Assembly: GCA_003504855.1 (NCBI GenBank)
Contig: DNZD01000061.1
Coordinates: forward strand, 1-5,360
From: Cytophagales bacterium
GTDB taxonomy: Bacteria > Bacteroidota > Bacteroidia > Cytophagales > Cyclobacteriaceae
Direction of reading: 5' to 3'
Length of the DNA stretch: 5,360 nucleotides
Shown here: one piece after another, positions 1-5,360 of the stretch
Layout of the letters: each line of letters begins with the position of its first letter
Position numbering within the stretch: position 1 is the stretch's first letter
Position numbers and translations under genes: made by a program
Notes under the pieces: generated by a model
Seen by the model: only the letters and a program-made list of their open reading frames with translations
The model's database searches: none
Told to the model about the DNA's origin: nothing

Positions 1-1230
1 GATCTCTCTTCCGGTGGTGTCGTGTCGAGGACGTGGCAGATTGCCAATACTACATTCACAACCACAAACCCTTCCTTCTTATTTTCTGCGGCAGGCAATT
101 ATACGACCTCATTGACAGTGAGCGCTGCCAATGGCTGTATCAGTACACTGTCCAGGAGTATTTCTGTTCCCAACCTGCCTGTATTGAATTTTTCCATTGA
201 CAACGCCTGTGCCGGCAGCGGATCAATCTTCACAGATCTCACCCAGGGCAGTGACGCAGTCACCGGATGGAACTGGCTGGTGGACACCAATGCCCTTACG
301 GGGAATCCTGTATCCTATACATTTCCCCTGAGTGGCACCTTCGCAGCTAAACTTACCACAACACATGCATCCGGATGTAGTTACGCTTTTACCAGGAATG
401 TAATCATCAATCCCTCGCCGGTGGCCTCGTTTACTGCATCGCCCGACCGGGGTGCCGCGCCACTGACGGTACAATTCACCAATACGTCCACGGGGGCTAC
501 AGCTTATGCCTGGAAGTTTCTGGATAAAGTGCCAGCGTCAAGTACGCGCCCATCTCCCGTGTACACCTTTGCAGCCCTTGGCACGTATGCTGCCGAGCTT
601 ACCGCCACCAATGATTTTGGATGTCAATCGGTAGTGAGCAAACCCATTGTGGTGTTGGTACCTGCCATCGATTTAAATCTTACGGATTTTTCTTTGCTGA
701 CAGATCCGATTACCGGGAATATGAAATGTCAGGTTACGATTCTCAACAACAGCAACATCCCGATCGATGCAGCTACCGTGGCGCTTTACCTGGGCGGCAA
801 GGCGGTAGTGAATGAGACCGTGCCGATTGGCCTGAGCCCCGGCACCTCGGCAACACGTACGTTGTCATTCACGGTGGCGCCGGGCTCATTTGATTTCACA
901 TTTCTCTGTGCTGAAGTTCAACATGAAAAAGACCTTGTCCCGGACAACAACCGGAAGTGTGTGAATCTGGCCTCGGGCGATTATTTCTTTCAACCCTATC
1001 CGAACCCGAGTGCAGGTGTACTGCAGGTAGATTGGATCGGGCAGCAGGCAGGAACCGCGGTGGTGCGGATCTTTGATGATAAAGGCACCCGGGTGTTTGA
1101 ATGGCAGACTGTCACGCATGTCGGACTCAACCAGGGTGTACTGGACCTGGCATTTCTTACTTCAGGCCTGTATTACGTGCAGGTGCAGACCGGCAATGCC
1201 TCGAAGACCATGCGCTTCATGCGCCAGTAA
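1..1230 (+). CDS. Secreted PKD-repeat protein with C-terminal T9SS type A sorting domain (5' partial)
   Basis: The reading frame is open from the first base, so the true start lies upstream; the GTG at 22 falls inside a domain and is not a start. The 409 visible residues hold the end of one PKD-like domain (about 1-56, with the AAGNYTTSLTVSAANGC strand pattern), a second (about 58-137), a third (about 139-220, VASFTASPDRGAAPLTVQF onward), then a CARDB-like beta-sandwich (about 221-325, with the typical VPDNN near its end). The last 80 residues are a T9SS type A sorting domain: YPNPSAGVLQVDW, then SGLYYVQVQTG and a basic end, TMRFMRQ. In this family the C-terminal domain directs export across the outer membrane and is removed during surface attachment or release. 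PKD repeats usually serve as spacers or in binding; no catalytic domain is visible, so the role (adhesin, or tail of an enzyme) cannot be told. The third PKD lacks the usual GDG turn. No terminator follows in the 43-base gap to the next gene. Confidence 0.92.
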   Translation, partial: DLSSGGVVSRTWQIANTTFTTTNPSFLFSAAGNYTTSLTVSAANGCISTLSRSISVPNLPVLNFSIDNACAGSGSIFTDLTQGSDAVTGWNWLVDTNALTGNPVSYTFPLSGTFAAKLTTTHASGCSYAFTRNVIINPSPVASFTASPDRGAAPLTVQFTNTSTGATAYAWKFLDKVPASSTRPSPVYTFAALGTYAAELTATNDFGCQSVVSKPIVVLVPAIDLNLTDFSLLTDPITGNMKCQVTILNNSNIPIDAATVALYLGGKAVVNETVPIGLSPGTSATRTLSFTVAPGSFDFTFLCAEVQHEKDLVPDNNRKCVNLASGDYFFQPYPNPSAGVLQVDWIGQQAGTAVVRIFDDKGTRVFEWQTVTHVGLNQGVLDLAFLTSGLYYVQVQTGNASKTMRFMRQ

Positions 1231-1246
1231 TTCCAATTCCGTTGTG

Positions 1247-1254
1247 TACCTTTA
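1247..1254 (+). promoter_or_regulatory. Possible Bacteroidota-type -7 element upstream of the Lrp/AsnC gene
   Basis: TACCTTTA matches seven of eight positions of the Bacteroidota -7 consensus TAnnTTTG and lies 19 bases before the ATG at 1274, which would give a very short leader. No matching TTTG -33 element is seen at the expected spacing; that position falls at the 3' end of the preceding gene. It could be chance, and read-through from the upstream gene is an alternative. Confidence 0.35.
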
Positions 1255-1273
1255 GGATTCAAACAGGCATTCG

Positions 1274-1747
1274 ATGAAACTCAAACTGGATGCGATAGAT
1301 CGGAAGATTCTGGAGTTGCTTCAGCGTAACTCCAACATTACCAATGCACAATTAGCGCAGGAAGTTGGCCTGTCGCCGGCACCTACCCTCGAGCGGGTGA
1401 AAAAGCTGGAGACCGCCGGCATTATCAAGAGTTATCACGCGGTGGTAGACACCGCCAGCGTCGGTCTGGGCGTGAGCACCTTCGTCATGGCTTCCCTCAA
1501 GGGACATAACAAAGAGAATATTACCAAGTTCATCAGCGCTATTTCAGCCATCCCCGAGATTGTGGAATGTCATCACCTGACCGGTGAAGCTGATTTCATC
1601 CTGAAGATTGTAGCGCCTGATATACCGTCGTATCAGAAATTAATGCTTGAACAAGTATCCAACATTGAGGTAGTGGACAATCTGCAATCGATGGTAATCC
1701 TGTCCACCTTTAAGGACACCAAGATCGTACCTATTCCCGAGCCATGA
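1274..1747 (+). CDS. Lrp/AsnC-family transcriptional regulator
   Basis: A 157-residue protein of normal family length. Residues 4-64 form the AsnC-type winged helix-turn-helix: LDAIDRKILELLQRNSNIT, then LAQEVGLSPAPTLERVKKLE, which holds the recognition helix, then AGIIKSYHAVVD leading to the hinge. Residues about 68-146 form the RAM (ligand-binding, oligomerisation) domain, with the diagnostic CHHLTGEADFILKIVAPD segment at 99-116, whose G104 and D107 sit in the effector-pocket turn. Family members are dimers to octamers or hexadecamers that bind DNA and often sense amino acids; the ligand here cannot be read from sequence. The ATG at 1274 places the first helix at the normal distance from the N-terminus. 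The stop codon overlaps the next gene's ATG in ATGA, so the two are very likely co-transcribed and translationally coupled. Many members regulate themselves or neighbours, so control of the phosphoribosyltransferase gene is possible but unproven. Confidence 0.95.
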   Translation: MKLKLDAIDRKILELLQRNSNITNAQLAQEVGLSPAPTLERVKKLETAGIIKSYHAVVDTASVGLGVSTFVMASLKGHNKENITKFISAISAIPEIVECHHLTGEADFILKIVAPDIPSYQKLMLEQVSNIEVVDNLQSMVILSTFKDTKIVPIPEP

Positions 1748-2250
1748 GCGAAGAGCGCAACCAGGTATTGACCGACCCGCAGGTGAGACAGAAGATTCGA
1801 CGCATGGCGTATCAGATCTATGAGGGCAATTTCTCCGAAAAGGCGGTGGTGCTCGCGGGCATTGATGGTCAGGGGTATGCCCTGGCAGAATGGTTGGGAA
1901 AGGAATTGAAGGAGATTGCCCCTTTTGCCGTAACCGTGGTCAATGTCAAATTGAACAAAGACACACCAGAGAAGAGTGAGGTAAGCCTCGATGCGACAAC
2001 CGAAGAACTGCGTAAAAAATCCATTGTTCTTATTGATGATGTCTTGAATACTGGTCGCACGTTGATCTATGCCCTGAAGCCGTTTCTCAAGATGGAACTG
2101 AAAAAGATTGAAGTGGCTGTGCTGGTTAATCGCAGCAACCACCGTTTTCCGATTCAGCCGAATTACACGGGATATGACTTATCCACCACATTGAATGAAC
2201 ATGTCACCGTGGTCCTGGGTAAGAAATCAACAGTGTACCTTCATTCGTAG
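1744..2250 (+). CDS. PyrR-like phosphoribosyltransferase
   Basis: A 168-residue type I phosphoribosyltransferase. The PRPP-binding loop is VLIDDVLNTGRT at residues 95-106, with the paired acidic residues D98-D99 and the TGRT phosphate loop. The N-terminal part (LTDPQVRQKIRRMAYQIYE, then VVLAGIDGQGYALAEWL at 35-51) and the stretch AVLVNRSNHRFPIQPNYTG (125-143) follow the layout of PyrR, the bifunctional pyr-operon attenuation protein and uracil phosphoribosyltransferase. It is slightly shorter than classical PyrR, and the segment corresponding to ITLYRDD reads VVNVKLNKD, so RNA binding and uracil use are not assured. The expected reaction is transfer of a base to PRPP, or regulation by sensing nucleotides, in the cytoplasm. 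No pyrimidine genes or pyr-type attenuator are visible nearby. The ATG overlaps the regulator's stop by 4 bases. The gene ends flush against the convergent CAP gene. Another purine or pyrimidine phosphoribosyltransferase activity is the main alternative. Confidence 0.9.
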   Translation: MSEERNQVLTDPQVRQKIRRMAYQIYEGNFSEKAVVLAGIDGQGYALAEWLGKELKEIAPFAVTVVNVKLNKDTPEKSEVSLDATTEELRKKSIVLIDDVLNTGRTLIYALKPFLKMELKKIEVAVLVNRSNHRFPIQPNYTGYDLSTTLNEHVTVVLGKKSTVYLHS

Positions 2251-2808
2251 TTAATCACAAATCCTGATGGTGGACTTGTCAGGTTCTTTGCCGAACCATA
2301 CCACGGCATAGTGATCGGATATTCCAATACCAATGGCTTTCCACTGTTCTTTTGTCCAGATGCCCTGATTGGTAATCACCTGATTGTGGCCTGTGCTTTT
2401 CTTCCAGCCAGCCAATGCGCTTTGTGCAGAGGCTCGTGGATATTCAATGTAAGCGATCTCATATCCGTCGCCGGCGTAGTTTGCAATCTCCCGGGGCTTG
2501 GCCCACATACAATTGGCCTGTTTATGATCCGGTGAATAGCAACAGGGTGACCAGTTGCCGTGTGATGACCAACTGTGGAGATTACATACGGTGTCTTTGT
2601 GATAGGTGTAATTTGTTTCCAAATCCCGGGTGTGTGCCTGCGCCACCTGGGTGAGTTTGGCAGAGTAGGGGATCTTCGGTAGTTTTTTGGTCTTCCGGTA
2701 TTCTGTAATGAGGTTGTACAGTAAGTACTCTTCGTCATTCAGGCAAGCATCCTGTGCCACGGCCATCACCGAATTCAGCAGGGTAAAAACCAAAATCAGA
2801 GATTTCAT
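2251..2808 (-). CDS. Secreted CAP/SCP-domain protein, cysteine-rich
   Basis: From the ATG at 2808 this is a 185-residue protein with a classic Sec signal peptide, MKSLILVFTLLNSVMAVAQ, probably cut after VAQ or near it. In-frame upstream starts exist (ATG at 2832, TTG at 2835) that would add eight or nine residues; I prefer 2808 because it gives a short basic n-region directly before the hydrophobic core. The mature part has the CAP (SCP/PR-1) pattern: an N-terminal helix with YNLITEYRKTKKLP, the helix LTQVAQAHTRDL, a histidine-containing NLHSWSSHGNW, then REIANY, then SALAGWKKSTGHNQVI, and finally WKAIGIGISDHYAVVWFG. Histidines in the SWSSH and STGH segments and the glutamates between them are candidates for the CAP cavity residues. 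Six cysteines in the mature chain, including CCY, suggest disulfides after export. It is transcribed alone on the minus strand, divergent from icd and convergent with the phosphoribosyltransferase gene. The biochemical role of bacterial CAP proteins is mostly unknown. Confidence 0.88.
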   Translation of the reverse strand: MKSLILVFTLLNSVMAVAQDACLNDEEYLLYNLITEYRKTKKLPKIPYSAKLTQVAQAHTRDLETNYTYHKDTVCNLHSWSSHGNWSPCCYSPDHKQANCMWAKPREIANYAGDGYEIAYIEYPRASAQSALAGWKKSTGHNQVITNQGIWTKEQWKAIGIGISDHYAVVWFGKEPDKSTIRICD

Positions 2809-2850
2809 CAAATTGGGTGGTTTTTGTGACATCAATCAGGCCGTAATTTC

Positions 2851-2880
2851 TTTCATTATGAGGTTATTTTCCTAATTTTC
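2851..2880 (+). promoter_or_regulatory. icd: Possible promoter for icd in the divergent intergenic region
   Basis: TAATTTTC at 2873-2880 matches seven of eight positions of the Bacteroidota -7 consensus TAnnTTTG. TTTC at 2851-2854 could be a degenerate -33 element, 18 bases upstream. Transcription starting just downstream would give a leader of roughly 45-50 bases before the ATG at 2934. The region is AT-rich, so chance matches are likely. No clear minus-strand promoter for the CAP gene was found here. Confidence 0.3.
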
Positions 2881-2933
2881 GCCCCGTTATACAAACCAGC
2901 AATTTTCCTGCTAAACCTATAAATACCTGAGTC

Positions 2934-4160
2934 ATGAGCGAACAAAAAATCACCATTACCAACGGAAAACTAAACGTACCTGATTCACCGGTTATCCCTT
3001 TTATCGAAGGTGATGGAACAGGTGTTGATATTTGGCCTGCCTCGCAATTGGTCTTCGATGCGGCCGTAGAGAAAGCCTACAAAGGCAAGCGCAAGATTCA
3101 GTGGAAAGAAGTGCTCGCAGGAGAAAAGGCATTTAACAAAACCGGCAACTGGATGCCGGACGAAACACTCGCTGCATTCAAAGAATACCTCGTGGGTATC
3201 AAAGGTCCCCTCACCACACCGGTGGGTGGCGGTATCCGTTCGCTCAACGTGGCCCTGCGCCAGGACCTTGACCTCTATGCCTGCGTACGTCCGGTGCGTT
3301 GGTTCAAAGGTGTGCCTTCACCCGTGAAAGAGCCCCAGAAAACAGACATGATCATTTTCCGTGAAAACACGGAAGACATCTACGCCGGTATTGAATTCCA
3401 GCAAGGCTCCGATGACAACAAGAAGTTCATGGCCTTGTTCAAGGAGAACTTTCCCAAGCCATTCAAAAAGATCCGTTTTCCGGAAACATCAGGCATCGGT
3501 ATCAAGCCGGTATCCAAAGAAGGAACCGAGCGACTGGTACGCGCTGCATTTGATTTCGCCATCAAGAACAAGAAGCCCAATGTCACGCTGGTGCACAAAG
3601 GCAATATCATGAAGTTCACCGAAGGCGGCTTCCGTGATTGGGGTTATGAACTGGCCAAACGCGAGTATGGTGCTACCGACTACCAGGGCGGCCCCTGGCA
3701 GGTGATCAAGAAAGATGGTCATGAAATCATCGTAAAAGATTCTATCGCCGATGCATTCCTTCAGCAGATCCTACTCCGCCCTGATGAATACTCAGTCGTG
3801 GCGACCCTTAATCTCAATGGTGACTATATCTCCGATGCACTCGCAGCGATTGTGGGTGGTATCGGCATCGCTCCAGGTGGTAACATTAACTACCTCACAG
3901 GCTTTGCGATCTTCGAGGCAACCCATGGCACTGCACCCAAGTATGCCGGGCAGGACAAAGTGAACCCGGGCTCCGTGATCCTCTCCGGCGCCATGATGTT
4001 TGAATACATGGGCTGGCAGGAAGTGGCGGACCTGATCTACAAAGGTCTCGAGAAAGCCATCGCCGGTAAGCGCGTTACGTACGACTTCCACCGTCAGATG
4101 GAAGGTGCTACACTCCTGAGCTGCTCTGATTTTGGAAAAGAGATTGTGAAGAACATGTAA
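2934..4160 (+). CDS. icd: NADP-dependent isocitrate dehydrogenase
   Basis: A complete 408-residue protein, close to the 416 residues of E. coli Icd and recognisably collinear with it. It oxidatively decarboxylates isocitrate to 2-oxoglutarate in the TCA cycle, making NADPH, in the cytoplasm, normally as a homodimer. Visible active-site residues, with E. coli numbers in brackets: S103 (113), N105 (115), R109 (119), R119 (129), R143 (153), Y150 (160), K222 (230), and metal-binding D273 (283), D297 (307) and D301 (311). The nucleotide site has H331 (339), K336-Y337 (344-345), Y383 (391) and R387 (395), the set that gives NADP rather than NAD preference. S103, in [13 protein letters not shown], is the equivalent of the serine phosphorylated by AceK in enterics; whether this organism has such a kinase cannot be seen. 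The ATG at 2934 leads straight into [20 protein letters not shown], as in the family. The gene stands alone: divergent from the CAP gene and followed 20 bases later by a strong terminator. Confidence 0.98.
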   Translation: MSEQKITITNGKLNVPDSPVIPFIEGDGTGVDIWPASQLVFDAAVEKAYKGKRKIQWKEVLAGEKAFNKTGNWMPDETLAAFKEYLVGIKGPLTTPVGGGIRSLNVALRQDLDLYACVRPVRWFKGVPSPVKEPQKTDMIIFRENTEDIYAGIEFQQGSDDNKKFMALFKENFPKPFKKIRFPETSGIGIKPVSKEGTERLVRAAFDFAIKNKKPNVTLVHKGNIMKFTEGGFRDWGYELAKREYGATDYQGGPWQVIKKDGHEIIVKDSIADAFLQQILLRPDEYSVVATLNLNGDYISDALAAIVGGIGIAPGGNINYLTGFAIFEATHGTAPKYAGQDKVNPGSVILSGAMMFEYMGWQEVADLIYKGLEKAIAGKRVTYDFHRQMEGATLLSCSDFGKEIVKNM

Positions 4161-4180
4161 TTTTCCTTTCAAGTAATACC

Positions 4181-4212
4181 AAAGCCATCCGTACTCAACG
4201 GATGGCTTTTTT
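4181..4212 (+). terminator. Intrinsic terminator after icd
   Basis: AAAGCCATCCGT (4181-4192) and ACGGATGGCTTT (4198-4209) form a perfect 12-base-pair stem around the 5-base loop ACTCA, followed by a T-run that spans 4207-4212. It begins 20 bases after the icd stop codon. The short A-run on the left arm makes efficient termination in the opposite direction less likely. Confidence 0.92.
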
Positions 4213-4244
4213 ATGTGACAACATTTCATCCGGAATTCAGGGTA

Positions 4245-4273
4245 TTTCGTTGTTCAAGGGCCTTCTACTTTTA
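4245..4273 (+). promoter_or_regulatory. Possible promoter for the exported-protein gene at 4306
   Basis: TACTTTTA at 4266-4273 matches seven of eight positions of the Bacteroidota -7 consensus TAnnTTTG, 32 bases before the ATG at 4306. TTTC at 4245-4248 could be a weak -33 element, though its 17-base spacing is shorter than the usual 19 or so. A promoter is expected here because a strong terminator closes the upstream gene. Confidence 0.35.
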
Positions 4274-4305
4274 CCCCGGTCGCAAATTATTTCTGACCGT
4301 GAAGT

Positions 4306-5360
4306 ATGAAGCCATTATGCTGCCTGTTATTGATGCTGGGGTACTTTCCTGTTATAGCCCAGGTCTCCCTCACGGCGTCGCCCTACGTCCAGGACTTCAA
4401 TGCAGGTGCGCTGCCAACAGGTTGGTCAGTACGAACGGGTGCTACCAATACGGTACTTGGAATTAGCGCCACGTACAATGCCGGTCCGACTTCCTGGACG
4501 AGTGCTACGGGTAACTTCAGAAACATAGCGTCAGCCACGGGACTCAAGTCTACGGCTACTACCACCGAACAAAATGCATCGGTGAACAGGGCCCTCGGGC
4601 TTCGACAAACCGGAACATTTGGCGATCCCGGTGCTGCCTTTGTGCTTCAGCTCTCCAATACAACCGGGTGGGCGAATTTTGTACTGCGATTTAAACTGCA
4701 GTCACTCGATGGCTCAACAGCTGGCCGTACTGTGAGTTGGAAGGTGGACTATGGCATCGGTTCAAATCCTGTTGTCTTCTCAACGGTGCCAGGTACGCCA
4801 CTTACACCCACCACGGCGCTGGGTCCTGCCGCGTGGGGCTCACAGGATGTGGTGATAGATTTTGCCGACGTGCTGGATGATCAGTCAGCCAATGTCTGGA
4901 TCCGCATTGTAACCCTGACCGCTTCCGCGGGAACCGGGAGCAGACCCACCAGTGCCATCGATGATGTGGAGTTGTCGTTTACCCCGGCCGACAAAACGGC
5001 ACCAGCATTTCTTGCCGGCCCGGTATTATCCAACACCCAACCCAACAGCGCCGATCTCGCTGCAACACTCGACGAAGATGGAACCCTGTATTATGTAATT
5101 CTGGCTGCCAGTGATGTGCCGCCGTCAGTTGGGCAGGTGCGTCTGGGACAAAATGGCCTCGGAATGGTTCTGCCCGCAGCCCAGCAAGGAAGCGTGATGG
5201 CAACATCACAACAAAATACGATTCATTCCCTGGCAGGTCTTCGTGGAGCCACGGAATATGAAATGTACATCGTCGCGGAAGACAAGCATCACAATATGCA
5301 GTCAACATTGACAAGTATCACCTTTCGCACGCCGGATCCTCCCGATGTGCAAGCCCCAAT
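4306..5360 (+). CDS. Large exported beta-sandwich/FN3-like protein (3' partial)
   Basis: The frame is open from the ATG at 4306 to the window edge: 351 codons plus two bases with no stop. It begins with a Sec signal peptide, MKPLCCLLLMLGYFPVIAQ, probably cut near residue 18 or 19; the two cysteines lie in the hydrophobic core and are not a lipobox. Residues about 25-226 form a beta-rich domain that opens with SPYVQDFNAGALPTGWSVR, holds NRALGLRQTGTFGDPGAAF (94-112), and closes with VWIRIVTLTASAGTGSR and AIDDVELSF, a layout like the jelly-roll domains at the N-terminus of large Bacteroidota surface proteins. Residues about 230-343 look like an FN3/Ig-type domain: TAPAFLAGPVLSNTQPNSAD, DEDGTLYYVIL, LRGATEYEMYIVAED and ITFRTPD. 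By analogy with similar proteins the unseen part probably has more repeats, perhaps an enzyme or lamin-tail domain, and a T9SS sorting signal; that is inference. No catalytic residues can be named. The basic MK start directly before the hydrophobic core supports this ATG. Confidence 0.88.
   Translation, partial: MKPLCCLLLMLGYFPVIAQVSLTASPYVQDFNAGALPTGWSVRTGATNTVLGISATYNAGPTSWTSATGNFRNIASATGLKSTATTTEQNASVNRALGLRQTGTFGDPGAAFVLQLSNTTGWANFVLRFKLQSLDGSTAGRTVSWKVDYGIGSNPVVFSTVPGTPLTPTTALGPAAWGSQDVVIDFADVLDDQSANVWIRIVTLTASAGTGSRPTSAIDDVELSFTPADKTAPAFLAGPVLSNTQPNSADLAATLDEDGTLYYVILAASDVPPSVGQVRLGQNGLGMVLPAAQQGSVMATSQQNTIHSLAGLRGATEYEMYIVAEDKHHNMQSTLTSITFRTPDPPDVQAP

Noticed and set aside
22..24. GTG as a possible start of the first gene.
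   Set aside because: The same frame is open to base 1, and the residues before GTG (DLSSGGV) fit the first part of a PKD domain; there is no signal peptide after the GTG, as a T9SS substrate would need.
1633..2142. A 169-codon open frame on the minus strand.
   Set aside because: It lies antisense to the well-supported regulator and phosphoribosyltransferase genes, resembles no family I recognise, and is explained by their codon pattern.
4181..4212. The inverted repeat as an operator or a mobile-element end.
   Set aside because: Its position 20 bases after a stop codon, short loop and T-run fit an intrinsic terminator; there is no second copy or transposase.
3792..4229. A 145-codon open frame on the minus strand.
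   Set aside because: It lies antisense to the end of icd and runs through its terminator; the translation has no domain-like features.
4215..4466. A plus-strand open frame that starts just after the icd terminator.
   Set aside because: It is out of frame with, and overlaps, the signal-peptide-bearing gene starting at 4306, which stays open to the window edge; the short frame has no family signature.
4979..5314. A 111-codon open frame on the minus strand.
   Set aside because: It is antisense to the exported-protein gene, whose forward frame has a signal peptide and recognisable beta-sandwich strands.
1..5360. A search for a defence system, CRISPR array, phage genes, transposase, tRNA/rRNA or a riboswitch.
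   Set aside because: No direct-repeat array, cloverleaf, transposase motif or defence-type domain was seen; every long stretch is covered by ordinary metabolic or secreted-protein genes.

Overview
The window looks like a stretch of Bacteroidota chromosome. The main clue is the first gene, which ends in a type IX secretion (T9SS) type A sorting domain, a signal essentially confined to that phylum. The start of another large exported beta-sandwich protein at the right edge, the lack of clear Shine-Dalgarno sequences and several TAnnTTTG-like promoter elements agree. Base composition looks balanced rather than AT-rich, which would fit a Cytophagales-type lineage better than most Flavobacteriia; that finer placement is only an inference.

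Layout from left to right: (1) positions 1-1230, the 3' end of a secreted multi-PKD protein with a CARDB-like domain and a C-terminal T9SS signal; (2) 1274-1747, an Lrp/AsnC-family regulator, overlapping by 4 bases (ATGA) with (3) 1744-2250, a PyrR-like phosphoribosyltransferase; (4) 2808-2251 on the minus strand, a small secreted CAP/SCP-domain protein whose stop codon directly abuts the stop codon of the phosphoribosyltransferase; (5) 2934-4160, a complete NADP-dependent isocitrate dehydrogenase (icd), read divergently from the CAP gene and closed by a strong intrinsic terminator at 4181-4212; (6) from 4306 to the right edge, the 5' part of a second large exported protein with a signal peptide, a beta-rich N-terminal domain and an FN3-like domain. 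This last gene has no stop codon in the window.

Functionally this is a mix of core metabolism (the TCA-cycle dehydrogenase, a nucleotide-linked phosphoribosyltransferase and a small-molecule-responsive regulator) and exported envelope or extracellular proteins. The regulator and the phosphoribosyltransferase are almost certainly one transcription unit. Icd appears to be a single-gene unit. The two large secreted proteins are incomplete at the window edges.

I found no RNA genes, CRISPR array, insertion sequence, phage gene or defence system. The region reads as ordinary chromosome, and I do not see a convincing undescribed system. The points most worth a second look are the coupled Lrp/PyrR-like pair, the cysteine-rich CAP protein and the zero-gap convergent gene end.
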